From NCBI GenBank assembly GCA_037957365.1, contig JARHVA010004228.1:188501-252500 (forward strand): 64,000 bases of DNA, written 5' to 3'. The translations under genes were made by a program, and so were the position numbers. The notes below the pieces were generated by a model. That model was not told the DNA's origin and did no database searches. It was given only the letters and a program-made list of their open reading frames with translations. Position 1 is the stretch's first letter; every line of letters begins with the position of its first letter. The DNA is from Torreya grandis (taxonomy: Eukaryota; Streptophyta; Pinopsida; Cupressales; Taxaceae). Shown here one piece after another: positions 1 through 12,791 of this stretch.

Positions 1-2430
1 AGCTATTGTTGAAATGTCTCCTCCTAAGAACCTGAAGTAGTTAAGAAGCATTCAATGGAAACTATAGACTATTCATTGGTTTATGTCACAATTGATAGAT
101 AAGTGTCATCCACTCACCCATATCTTAAATAAGGGATCTCATTTTGACTAAAACTCTAAATGTTAAAAGGCTTTTGATAATCTAAAATAATATTTGGTGA
201 AGCCTCTAGTTTTATCAATACCTATCACATGAAGTTCTTTACTATTATATATCTCTACTACACCTTGTGCTATAGGGGCCTTACTAGCTCAACATAATGA
301 TGAAGGTAAATAAAGAGCAATCTATTATCTAATTATAACTCTAATATCATATGAGCTCAACTACAACCCTATTGAAAAAGCTTGCTTGGCTGTAGTCTTT
401 GCCTCACAAGAACTCAGGCGATATATGTTGAATAACCAAGTCAAGCTCATAGCAAAGGTTGATCCCCTCAAGTACATGTTATCTAAATTAGATTTAACTG
501 GTAGAATGGCCAAATGGATCATGTTACTAAGTTAATTTTATATAAAACATGTAAATCAAAAGGCCATTAAAGGATAAGTCATTGCAGATCAACTTGTAGT
601 AACACTTATTGCAAACACCAAACCTCTAATCATGGCCTTCTCAGATGAGTTTATACTGACTACTGAAGAATCAAACAATTGGAAGTTATATTTTGATGGC
701 TCTTTTACCACACATGGGTCAAGAGAGAGAATCCTTTTGGTAACCCCACAAGGTGACCTAATCCTTAAAGCCTTTCAAATTGTTTTCCCATGCACAAATA
801 ACATTGTTGACTGAGGCATTAGTTTCCAGTCTACAACTTGCTATCCAAAGGAATATCCAACATCTTTAGGTCTTTAGTGATTCTAAATTGATTATAAAAT
901 AGGTGAATAAGGAGTTATAGTTATAATATGAGAAATTACTTCCCTAGAAATAATTAGTGGACCAATTGAAGCAAAATTTTTGGTTGATAACTTTAGAGCA
1001 AGTTCCTAGGGGAAGTAATAAATCTGATGACTCAATGGAAACTATTGGTTCTTTGATATGTCTTCTAGAAGATGTCCTTGAAAGAAATTTTCTAATTGAA
1101 AAACTATTATTGCTAGCTCATCAATCAAAGGATCATTATCAAATTTGTGTTATACCTGATCCCAGGCTACCCTAGTACCACAACATTTATACCTACCTCC
1201 ATGACAACATTCTACCACCAGACCTCAATCACCACCAATGAAAATCCTTCATTCATCGCACATCCTATTATACTATCCTTGGTAGCATGATCTATCGATA
1301 AGGATATGATAGGACCTTATTAAATTTCTAACATCAGAGAAGGCTACTATTGCAATCAAGGAGGTTCATGATGGTATCTATAGTGGTCATGTCAGTGGGA
1401 TGGCCCTAGCCAAGAAGTTACTCTAGATTAGATATTATTGGCCCACAATGGATCATGATGTCTACTAGTATGTGTGTAAATGTGTAGCTTTTTAGAAGCA
1501 TGGTAATCTCATTCATGCCCCCACATAAGAATTATAGCCTATAATGAGCCCATGGCCATTTTCAATATGGGGACTAGATCTAATTGGAAATATTAATCCT
1601 ACATCATTTGATGGACATAAGTTCATAATCATGGCTATAGAGTACTTCGATAAATGGTCAAAGTAATGCCACTAATTTATACTATAGGTCTACAAATCTC
1701 AGAATTCATTTTGAATCAAATTATTTGTCGCTTTGGAATCCTAACCAAAATCATATTAGATAATGGCAAATATTTTAAAAATTAAGAAGTTTAAGACTTG
1801 TGCAATCGCTATCACATTGAGAAAAAATTATCTACACCCTACTATCCCTAGGGTAATGGTCAAGAAGAAGCAACTAATAAAACACTTCTCAAAATTCTCA
1901 AGAAAATTGTCAATGATGCTAGTAGATTTTAGCACTTACAATTGTATTCTTCTCTTTGGTCTTATAGAACTAGTATTAAAACACCTACTTGGGCCACTCC
2001 ATATTCTCTAGTCTATAGCACATAAGTAATCTTTCCCATTGAAGTTGAGATCCCCTCCCTATGAAACTCTTTGTAGGACATGATTACTAATCATAATTAT
2101 AGACAAGAAAGGATACAAGAGCTTGAGCTATTAGATGAAAAACATCAAAATGCCTTGGATCACCTTAGGTCATATCATAATAAGCTTAAGGGAAAATATC
2201 GCAAGAAGATCTAGTCTAGAGAATTTGAAGTTGGTGACCTAGTTATAAAGGAAAATTAGAAAAGCACTAATGCAAAGTGAGAAAATAAAGGCAAATTTGA
2301 AGCAAATTAGCTTGGGCCCTATTTTATTATCATAAAATTTGGATTAAAACCCTATAAAATGTCCATGTTAGATGGTGATGAGCTTGATGAGCCAATGAAT
2401 ATTATGCATCTAAATCATTTTGATACTTAA
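1..2430 (+). pseudogene. Decayed Ty3/gypsy (Tat-type) pol, 3' half: RNase H, aRNH, integrase
   Basis: Translating the plus strand in shifting frames gives fragments collinear with the better-preserved minus-strand pol at 22642-25953. The RT-RNase H connection lies at the left edge (ILEMPPP-like). The gypsy RNase H follows at about 150-620, then a second RNase H with an FDGS motif near 690, then integrase with a D near 1575 and a TDNGK-like block near 1757. The end motif around 2395-2427 matches the C-terminus of the other copy (LNALHL versus MNIMHL). Stops and frameshifts occur every 30-80 codons, so no functional protein is possible. Some stops sit where the other copy has Gln (LK* versus LKQ near 38; IKG* versus IKGQ near 572). 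The 5' part of the element is left of the window. The Tat assignment rests on the dual RNase H order. Confidence 0.85.
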
Positions 2431-4275
2431 GGTCTCAAAATAACCTTCGTCTATAAGTTCCCACTCTTGGGGGCACATTTATCAATTGCCACTCCACCTC
2501 TCTCATCTTTCCATTCCATTCCATCATTTCCATCTGACCTTGATCTTAATCGTGGGTATATCATATATGCTTGAGAGATATCAAGAAATATGATTTTTAA
2601 AAAAATGGGGCTAATCATTACTAAAAGTATGAAGAGGATATCTATTAAGAAGTCATCTAAAATATCTACTCCACCTTCAAACATTTACTCATTCCATTTT
2701 GACATCCTAATATGTATCCCAATCGTATCCTCCTCGATGACTCTTCTTCCTATCATCCTCAATCACATCCAAATTCATTTATCCCCATTTATCCCTAAAG
2801 TATAAATACACATCATACCCATTAACCTCATCACTAAAGAAGGGTCATATAATGTTCCTACTTTAGGATCTATAATATGATTCATAACCGAATCTTGATC
2901 ATTCATTTTAGATCCCACATTTGTCATTATAACTGGTCTTTGATCTTTGTCTCATTTCCCACAACAATTTTTGGGCATAATATACCCCTGTAAATATTTA
3001 AATATATCCCTAAAGTCAGTTCTCTTAGGACATCTTGTATATATTGTCTTTAGGAGCCTTCTTATTAGGACTTTTATCATATTATAAAAATACTATTGTT
3101 ATCCCTTTATTTATAATCTTTAGTTGTCCAAAATCATTTGAATCCATTTCTTAGGTTATCTTTATAGGAGTCAATATTTATATACTTAGCCTCCATTTTA
3201 TAATATTATGTCAAAAAATTTATCATGATCTTGTATATTATCCTCTTAAGCATTAGTCTTTGTACGTATTTTGTATTATCCTTTATATAGTCCACTTGTA
3301 AATATTGTCAACTAGTTTATTAATAATCATTGAGTCCTATACTTATTAAAGTCATAGTCAATAACTTTGTTTTATTGTCTTGTTGTGTTATCTTTTGACA
3401 GTTTTTGAAAAAGGGAATGAGGATGGACTTAAGTGACTACCCAACATAGAAATTGGGAAAGTCACTAAAATGGAGTTCCCGCTCAAAGTCCCCCACACAC
3501 TTTGAGTCAAATATGACCCCGACTATCTTCTTGTCATGGGTACACTTCTACTCACACGTGCAAAATCAAATTGGATTACCTACATCTCTAATAGATTCAA
3601 GTCCCCACCCATTCCATCCCCATAATCATTCCACTATCAAGTTTAACAATCCTAGCCTACTACCCAACACCCCACCCACCTCCTTGGTGTAGGAGGATTT
3701 TTTCTAGAATTAATTTGTGAGACATATGATTAAATCAATGGATTATTTATCTATCTACTAGAAAATGTTATTAATCATTATAAACATAAGCAATAAACAT
3801 CATCTACATATAAACCATAACACATACTAATCATATATATCCATCCATCAAAATCATATAACTCGTATTCATAGTCTCATCCATAACTTTTCATAATCAT
3901 ATGAAAATAATAAAAATCACATAATATAAATCCATCATAAAAACATCCATATATCTATAACTAATAAATGCATGAACATAACTAAATCCATCCATCATCA
4001 ATAACATAATCACAACATTTTACATCCTAATTCCTCATTAAGCAAACTTACTTGATTATCCATGGACTTTCTATAGTTGCTAATTTGTTTTGATTATTAA
4101 TAGCTAAGTTGTAAGTCATATGTTTTTATGGGGTAGTTGTATGTTGCTTAGATTTCATGATTTTATTGCTATAAGTTAGTTGTAATGTATATTATTTATA
4201 TTGAGATCATGTTAACTTGTTATTTTAGAATTATTTTATGATGTATATATGTCATGATGTAATGGACTAACTACC
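2431..4275 (+). other. Noncoding region downstream of the decayed gypsy pol
   Basis: No credible coding sequence: the short ORFs here are unrelated to known domains and rich in His/Pro/Ser from low-complexity pyrimidine-rich DNA. A purine-rich stretch near 3403-3425 could be an old polypurine tract, but no LTR partner is visible. By position this is the 3' untranslated region of the gypsy element whose pol ends at 2430. The better-preserved gypsy element has about 2.0 kb between its pol stop and its 3' LTR, and the interval here (1845 bp plus 56977-57087) is of similar size. Confidence 0.45.
4271..4275. repeat. Target-site duplication CTACC (left) of the giant-LTR element
   Basis: The five bases CTACC immediately precede the first base shared by the two giant LTRs (both begin TATTG). 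The same five bases follow the 3' LTR at 56972-56976. This fixes the LTR start as TA rather than the canonical TG. Confidence 0.8.
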
Positions 4276-7200
4276 TATTGGCAATTTGACCTATCAAGGC
4301 CAAATCCCAACCCCTACCACTAAAAAAATTTCATGTCCTAGTTATCCTTGGTCCTCATATGATGTGCTTGATCATCAATGTCTTTGATTGTCATATGAAG
4401 GGAGTGAGTTTCAACGTTTTGTCATGGTCATATCTCAAATTCAACTTGTGATGAGTCTCCTCATGGTATATTTGGTATATTAAAGTTATGGGGATGTATA
4501 TAAGCTTTGAAACGTGGTGAAGATACATAAAGGCCTCATGGAGAACTTTTAAGGAGCTATAACATACTTTCTATGGCATTCAGTGGTTAATCTCCTTTTA
4601 GAAATTATGTGTATATTGCCTAAAAAGAGAAGTTTTGGTCTTTAAATGTTAAATATGGAGTCAAAAATACAAAAAATAATTTATAATTCCTTCAAAAACC
4701 TTCATATTCATGTCATTTACTTAATTCAAATGTTTTATACTTTGAAAGTATCTCTTCATGCAGGTCAAAGCGTAAAAAAGACTCCAAAGAGTTCCCACAT
4801 GTCAAATATGCTTTTATTTTGATGTCAAAAGACTTATTTATTGTTCTAATCTCCTTATTTAACTATGATATTTCTTGTATTTCCCTAAATTGGTGGTTCC
4901 AAGCCTGAAATATGAAATGAATGCAAGAAAAAGGCCTTTTTCATGAGTTTCATGTAGGAAGTATGGATTTGTACAACCTTTTCCATACAATAGAGACCAT
5001 GAGATGTAAGCTGAAGCTATTACAGGTGTTCCAAAAGAGATTCAAGTCAAAAATATCTAAAATAGGCTCAAAATCAATTATCTTCTTCAACCTAGTTCCT
5101 TTGCACATCAAAGAGCTCTTTAGATTGCAAATGGTACAACCATAAGAGAGAAAATAAAGGTCTAGAATTTTGGGTAGAAGAAGGGGTTTAAGAGAGCTTC
5201 CAACTTTGGTAAATGGTTCTTAGTTTATTTCTCTCTCCTTCATGAACCATCCTTAATAAGATATGGCACTCACTATTCCTTCTTCATTCAAACAAGCAAC
5301 CAATTTTCTAAGATTTCTCCTCATTTGGGAATCATGACAGAAAAATGTAAGTTTGTGGAGCTTGTCAGGAGTATGAGATAACTTCTCAAGACAATATTTA
5401 GATTTTTTCCACATGTTTGTGGTCATATGGATCTTAAGAATATAAATGAATTCTAATTCTGCAATCTATAGGCAGTTTGGAGAGATTGTACGGTTTAAGG
5501 TTGATCCATGGTTATCAAGATTCATCGTCACATGCTTTATAGGTCTCTTTCATATTCATGTATTCTTATTTAAATATTCTCAAAGTTTCCTCAAATATCC
5601 ATAAAAAAGAATCCATAAATTTACTCTCAATATCTTCTTGGAGTCTCAATTTAACAAAAATTAAGGAAACTTAGCATTTATTAAGGTTTTTGATGAATCC
5701 TAGGTTCCATTTTAGCACCATATGCTTGTTCAAAGGCCTCCAAATTATTATATATTTTTGAGGGTGTGATTATGCTTGCGTAAAACCCTTAAAGTTGGTC
5801 TTGATATAAAATTCACATGATCATTTCACCTCCCTCTTATGTCACCCCATCTCAAAGTCTTGTCACTGGCTTTCATCACTGTTTCAAGCCTCTTACTCCA
5901 TCTCTTTAATCTTTCCCATCATCCATTCACCTACCACCACCTTCCATCCACTTCAATCTCATGTATCCATTGTCAAGGAGTCAAGACTGTTAGAAGCATC
6001 ATATCAAAGTAAATATTGTATACAAACCTTAATAAATTTCTAAACAAAGAGGAATCATCATCTATAGCCAAAGAAAGAACATAAATAGTATCTTATTGAG
6101 GTCAATTTCAAGGAGATTTTGGGGTTTGAGGTCTTTTAAGAAAGGTTTGCACTCTTATTTAGTTATAATAACATCATAGGCATGACGGTGACCTCCTCAA
6201 GCTCTCCAAGCATCCAATCTTATGCACAATCTATACAAGCAACATAATAATCTACACCTACAACCATAGTAAGAAGAGGTGAGATCAAAGATGCAAATAA
6301 AGATAAATCAAGACTGTGAGGAGAGAGTTGAGATAATAAAGAACTTAAAGTAGGTTAATATAATTTGATTAACCTTTTAGGTCTATTACTATCAAGTTCA
6401 ATACCTAAAAACTATGCATAATCTATACAATGATCAAGTGCTCACACACAGTCAAGTCTATGATGGAGAAAGGTCTATATTTGAAGAGGTAGAGTAATGA
6501 CTATGGAGGTGACAATGTGATTAAGTGATTCACATAAAACTTGGCTCAAAGGCAAACCCATGAATGGATCAAACTCAGAATAGGTCATGTTTTCATGAGA
6601 ATCTCCATCGATAGTAGGGTTAGAAGGCTCTTAAAGTATGTTAATACTATACCAAGATCAAAACTGACAAGAAGGTGTTATTATACCTTGAAGTTCAATG
6701 GGTTTTCTGCCCATGTTTGAGAATCACTTAAGATGGTTATGAATGACAAAACATGAGGTTAAAATTTAAAGGTAAAATAATCATTTTCCTCATGAACCAT
6801 AATCTATAGCCTTCCCAACACAAGCCTATCTCTAAGTTGTAAAGAGTATTGAAGCACAATAACTTATGATAGAGTTCCATATCAAATGAAAGTTTCTATG
6901 AACAATTGAAATTTGAATAGGATAGGGTATATATAAGATTTATACAAGTAATTTTATCTCTAAGATCAACCCTAAAATGACCACCTATAGCCATGTTCAA
7001 AACTCAGTCAACCTTGTCAAGATAACCTGCAGTTTCTAAGTACTGAACTGTGCAAAGAGGGTAAGAGGTAGACTAACAGTGTTAGAAAGGACATATGAAT
7101 GATGGTTCAAAATTTGATAAAACATAAATCATATTTAAATTATTATTAAGAGCCTAATAAACATGTGAATAACCTAAAAACATGAAAATGTAGTCAAAGA

Positions 7201-9548
7201 AGTTACTATGTGCACTTATTCTCAAAGAATCCTCATTTGTAATGAATGAAGAAGGACTATTAGTATGTTAAGAAAAGGGTTTCAGTGAATATGATGTCAC
7301 CAATGACCTAACAAATATATAACACTCTTACACTATTCCACAAACATGAAATGATCAGAGAATGGTTTGAATCTGTTGAACCTAAGAGGAATATGCAATC
7401 ATAGTCAACGTAGGAAGATAATTTTGAGAGAGTTTGAGGTTTTAGAGCATCTATATATGGATTTAAGTTATCCAATTTGTTGAAGATGATATCCATAACT
7501 ATTTTAATATTCCTATGCCATCCTATAGGTCACATTAACAATGGAAGTAGGTAATATTTTGTCACATACCTCATATAGTTTGTTGACAGTCATAATTGAA
7601 ACCATGAGGCCTATTTATGATTTTATAAGGTTTGACAGAGGTTTTTGAACTCTATGTAGGTTTTTTAAGGAAAAATAAGGTAATTATATTCCTCATATGA
7701 TCTTTGAGTCAAGTCATACTTATTTTTTCAAGTTAAAATGCCTTTGAGCGCTGACTATAGAAGAAAGATCCAAAACATGCTTGTGTGCATAGTTTTATGA
7801 CCCTTTGCTTGTTTTGAGATTTGTTGAACATGTATGAATTTTTACGAGAGGTTTTAAAGGTATTGTAAATGTTATATTATTTTTATAAGCTCAGTATAGA
7901 TGAGGTAATAAGCAAACTCAGTCACCTAACAATTTAAAAAGTATGACTGCCAAGAAACCCTAGGTTAATGGAATCAAGGAATACAGAGCATAAGGTGACC
8001 CTGAGACTAGACCAAAGAGTGTTATCACTATGAGAACATGTTTTAGGGGTTTAAAACTCCATAAAATCTATTCATGAAGTATGAAATACTTGTAGACCTC
8101 TATTTTACATAAACATACAGTCTAAATATTCATTCCTACTAACAGTCTTAAGAGACCATCAAGACAAAGTGGAGTTTGGGAAACAAAATGAAGTCATAGA
8201 GGATATAAATAATTGATAAAAATTGTATAATTATTTCTACGCGCCCCCCCACCGCCCTCGCCCCCCTCCCCCCCCCCCCCGACGCCCCCCCCTGACGCCC
8301 ACCATATCATCCTATAGGTCACTCAGACCTCCAACACTCATATTTGGCCAATTAGGCCTAGAAACCGGTTTTAGGCCTAGAAGCCACATATCACCTTAAG
8401 GCACTTGCATACCCTATAAAGAAAAGGTGAATTCATGAGGATGTGTAAGGGGATTTTTAACATCCCATTAAGGTGATTTAAAATAGGGAAAGACAATGGA
8501 AATGTGAGTTTTAGTCCCAAGAGCTAATTTGAACTATGCAATATAGACCCTCATTTAAACCACCTATTTGGATGCTCATACCTTTCACCATAAGGAGAAT
8601 TTGATCAAATGACCTTATCATGATTTTAGGACCAATATTTAATTAAAATCCATGAAGTATTGAGTTTTATTGAGGAGCTAAGTTTTGCAAACCATCACTA
8701 AGACTGTAAGTAGGTCCAAAATGCATTCAGAATCCTATAAGTCAACTTCTATATGTACGCATATTTGTACACCTTTTGCATGGGAACCCAATATTATCAG
8801 GAAAGTTGAAGGGATCTATGGAATAAATATCCATGTAAATAAGTTATAGTTTGTAGGTTCGTACTTTATGAACCATCGTTAAGAAGGTTCACCCCTAAAA
8901 CCCTTTCTAAACCCTCATACCGACCAGTTTTGAGAAAAATAAAGTTTCTTGCACTAAAAACCCCATGAATAGCCATATAAAATATTGAAACATGAAATAA
9001 ACTCAGAGAGGGTCCTATCCATGGTATTTTTATGGATGGAACTATATGGACTTGTCATAAAATAAGGCTTTTTGAGGAAAAAGTGCATAAATAGAGGTAT
9101 AAGGTAGTTTAAGATGATTCTAATCATTAGAGAATGAAGTTTAGAACTTGTTATACATTATAAAGAAATAATATGCTAAAAAACATGCTTGGAAGTGCCC
9201 CTATTGATCTCTTCTAATCAACTAATCTGTAGAAATGAAAGAAAGAGTGACCTAGTCAACTAGTTTGACCAATTTTTAGATGCTTCTTGCTCAAAAGGAC
9301 ATATTTCATGATGTGAGGCATTGATTCATGTCTAAAAATCACTATATTTTCAGGTTATACTGGTTTCATGAAGGATTTCATATCCATCAAATACAGTTAA
9401 TTAGGCTACTAGGCCTAATTAGCCTAGTAGACCTACTTGGTCAATCAAATAAAGTGAAATATGGTGTAGAAGGCTATTGAAATGAGTTAATGTGGAGTAA
9501 TCACGCAACATAACTCATAATTAAGAGTTAATAAGCAATCCATGTACT
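4276..9548 (+). repeat. 5' LTR of giant element, first segment
   Basis: Collinear with 50740-55905. Clear anchor matches include the blocks near 4317-4440 versus 50790-50905, 5800-6000 versus 52255-52450, and 7370-7500 versus 53825-53950. No ORF over about 75 codons and no recognisable domain; the sequence is AT-rich. It is cut at 9548 by the TRIM-like element, and the last five bases (GTACT) are that element's left TSD. A C-rich expansion at 8240-8302 is absent from the 3' LTR. Confidence 0.88.
8240..8302. repeat. C-rich low-complexity tract inside the 5' giant LTR
   Basis: About 60 bp of nearly pure C runs broken by G and a few other bases. The corresponding place in the 3' LTR (about 54692-54700) has only a short run of eight C. 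This is either a copy-specific expansion or a base-calling/assembly artefact at a homopolymer. Confidence 0.8.
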
Positions 9549-9796
9549 TGTTTTTGGCCCCAGTAAATGCTAGAATAATCAAAGAAATTACATTATAAAT
9601 GGTTTTCCAAATAAAATATTATGTTGTATTATTTCAAGTTGATTTTATAAAGATAATGAAAGCTTATAAAACTTTCACCGGAAGTTACAAATACCTCATA
9701 GGTTTGAACTAACCCAAATTAAAAAAAAATAGTTAATCTAACAAACTAAGATAATAAATAAACTAAGTAAATACCACGTGGAACATAAATGACCCA
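9549..9796 (-). repeat. 3' LTR of the TRIM-like element
   Basis: 248 bp, TG...CA, matching 34353-34578 plus 45657-45667 with scattered substitutions. It contains the palindrome CACGTG near 9776, a G-box core that plant bZIP/bHLH factors can bind; the other LTR copy has CACATG at that place. Its right edge abuts the polypurine tract. Confidence 0.85.
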
Positions 9797-10788
9797 ATAA
9801 ACTCCCCCTTGATCCAAAGGGGTATAACAAATGAATGAACTGGATAAATGACTATGAAGTCATCAAAGCATCTATGTCGTAATTGAAAGTGGTGCAATAT
9901 ACCTCTTGCACTAACTAAAAACTATATCATTTCATAAAGAAGCCCACCCCTATAAGTTATGATAAAAAATGGTTGATGAACATGATCAAGGCCTACTCAT
10001 CCTCGGTGATCATCATACCGTACTATAGTAGAACATGATCTAACATGTCCAACTATATTGACCCACATAAATTCCCACACAAGAACCTATCCAAGTGACA
10101 AACCCATGCTATGTATGGCACATCTCCCTAATGTCTAATAAATGTTGATAATTTGTGCTCAACACTAAAGGTACTAGCAACCCATGTCAACTCATACTGT
10201 CATCGATGATTGATCGAAGACCAACCAATGCAATATATTCTCCCCTATTAGGAAAGAAGTGAGAATTCATGCATCAATAAAAATAAAAACAACTAACTCT
10301 ATCCACTCCATGTCATGAATATCAAATATAAAAAGCTAAAAATGAAACGGAAAGCAAAAACACAAGCCAAAATTTTCCATTCAAGCATTGAACCCATACT
10401 CTTAGTGCATAACTAACTAGAGAGGGTAATTATCCTCCATTATCCAATGGATCCTCCAACCTCTAGTGTGGCACTTTATATTTTTTCAATCACAAGGATC
10501 CTAATGGACCTATAAAGGACATTATTACCACCAAGAACATAAGCATGAAGTGATATTATGAAAATTCTCAATTTTAAGGTGTTAGTTTTGACCAAAAATG
10601 CACCTTTATACATCAATTTTAATAAATTTATTTTAAAAATTATATAAGGACACTTAAAATTATAAAATTAGCTACTCTAATGAGTTTGAAACGTCTAAAA
10701 ACCCACAAATTTCCTAGTCACATGACCACCTTCAGACAAAATAGTGATTTGGCAAATTTTCAAAATTTTGTCTCAAGAAATTATAAAT
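9797..10788 (-). other. Internal region (3' part) of the TRIM-like element, noncoding
   Basis: It starts with the polypurine tract on the minus strand (9797-9815). The rest has no ORF over 60 codons and no recognisable domain on either strand. The last five bases, TAAAT (10784-10788), are the left TSD of the gag-only element inserted here. Confidence 0.6.
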
Positions 10789-12726
10789 TGTTGAGGTGTT
10801 GTTAATGATGTCTCAAAGTCATCCAATAATATCCATGAGGTGGAAACGAGTGTTCATGAGGTGTCATGTTTACTAGATAGTCAATGACAAAGTGTGCTTC
10901 AGTAGTCATGCATGGACCTTCAGTGTTTGGTTGGATAGGTAGGTTGATGGATGTTGTTGATGATGTGATCATGTTACAAAGGCTATATGGGGTGTCAAGT
11001 TCTTGGAGTGTTTTTGAAAGTTAAATGTTTCCATTTGGTTCATCTTTGAGGTCATCTAGGCCTAGTTGGTCTTTTGGCAAATCAGACTGAGTGAGAAAAT
11101 TGACGACATCAACATTCACATGTGTGAAGGTGTCAAAAGAAAATGGTCACATGGGTTTGTTAAGGTTTGTGCCTAGTTAATGTGTTTCAAATTTTAGTTC
11201 TTGACATGGTTTATAAAAAATTTTATGGAATTTTAAAGTTGGTCTCCCATGCTTATTTCTCTATTTTCCATACTTGGGCCAAATTTGCATTAAAAAGTGA
11301 CCAATGGAATTCAAATATTTGAATTTACAAAGGAAAACTAGTCCTCATTATTTTGGCTATAAATTTTGATGTTATACAAATTTTATGGTGGCATAAAAAT
11401 CAATGTGGTATATAATTTCAAGGTAAATCTAAGAAAAATAATTTGGAAGTTTGAATGGCCATACACCTGCATTTATTGTGATCCAAAGTTGACTGAGGGT
11501 TTGACCTTCTTCTACAAATGACCTAGGAAGGATTTTTGAGTTGTTACTGATAGTGTTTGGATGTTTAAAGATGAATTATCTATTATATATTGTTATACAC
11601 TCCTTGAGGATCATCTTTATGGATTTTTATGGCTTGACCAATCCATATTCAGTATGAACAATTGCCTAAACATTGACTTTTAGTTCGTTCATGGTGATTT
11701 AATGTATAAGGCAAATGGTTGATAAGTTTTGCATATGAAGAGGTGTGTAGGGATGCATTTAATAATTTTAGGATGTCTTATGGGTTATGTGACATGGGCC
11801 TATATGATTTTAAGTGGTCTTGTGTTCCTAGTTTTGCTTGGTGAAGTGCTAAAATGGTGAATAGGTCTCCATGGACCTAAAAGGGCTTCTTAGGCCTAAT
11901 TGAAAGGTGTTAATTCTTAAGGGTGATATATCAAAGATATAGATGACCTATGTGGATGTTTTTTAATCCTTTTATAAGTGTAATATAAGCCTTAAAGGTT
12001 AAGTCATGTCTAATGGCTGACCAAGGAGGTGTTGTTCATAAAGGCTCTACAAATAGCAAAATCAAAGGTGATGGTTTCTAGTGTTGATATGTGAAGTATA
12101 GAGGAGTTTGAATGTGATTGGTGGATGGAAAAAAGATAATATTGGGTTGAGGATTGTGTACATGACCTATAGGTCATATATTTGATGTTATAATAGTGTT
12201 CTTATAAGATTTAAGATTGCAGATGAGCAAAGAAGTATAGAGCGATCCAAAAGGGTTTTTAGGATACATTGTTTATGTGTGAAGGCTTGAGAGAGTGTGA
12301 AGGATTGAAGAAAGGTGTTACACATTGTTTCTCTATTAGACTGAAAGGCAATCATAATTTTTGAGTTGTTGATATTAGAAGTGTTGTATGGGTTCTCAAC
12401 ATCAAGGATAAGTTGGTGCATGTTCATGCTTAGGGGTGGGTGATCCTTATGAAGTGGGTGCTTCACTAAAGGTATCTTGTTTGTAATATCTTATAGCACT
12501 ATAGTCCATGTGTTTGTAGGATAGAGAGTGGGTTTTATCCCCCATGAGGGTTTCCCACATAATTCATGTGTTATGTGTCATTGATCTTGCATAGCTTTCT
12601 TTATGAATGGTTTATATGCTTCATGAATGTTTATGATTAAGCACTTGAGAGTTTGAAGTTTTGGAAATGTATTTGAATTGATTGCATCACTGATTCACCC
12701 CCCTCTTAGTGATTTTACCTCTAATA
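10789..12726 (+). repeat. 5' LTR of gag-only element A
   Basis: 1938 bp, starting TGTTGAGG and ending CTAATA next to the primer-binding site; the ancestral end was probably CTAACA. Near the 3' end it carries a CACCCCCCTCT stretch at about 12697-12707, also found near the ends of element B's LTRs and the solo LTR at 39881-40926, suggesting related families. No sense-strand coding. Confidence 0.87.
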
Positions 12727-12745
12727 ATTGATATCAAATCCATAC
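12727..12745 (+). other. Primer-binding site, gag-only element A
   Basis: The sequence ATTGATATCAAATCC directly after the LTR resembles the plant initiator-Met PBS (TGGTATCAGAGCC) with several transitions. The equivalent site in element B (37511 onward) is closer to consensus (GACATCAGAG). Confidence 0.6.
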
Positions 12746-12791
12746 CTTCTTTGCCAAAGTTTAACCATGTGAAGGTGATCCAAAGTACATT

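Noticed and set aside
3453..3692. 79-codon plus-strand ORF as a small gene
   Set aside because: Composition is His/Pro/Ser low complexity from pyrimidine-rich DNA, and it lies in the noncoding tail of a decayed gypsy element.
4276..9548. Segmental duplication of host DNA, since 4.3-9.5 kb recurs at 50.7-56 kb
   Set aside because: The repeats end at a PBS on the inner side and at identical CTACC flanks on the outer side, which is the signature of an LTR pair.
12188..12466. 92-codon antisense ORF conserved in both LTRs of element A (also 18552-18830)
   Set aside because: The two translations differ at about a third of residues while the DNA is about 86 percent identical, so no protein constraint is visible.
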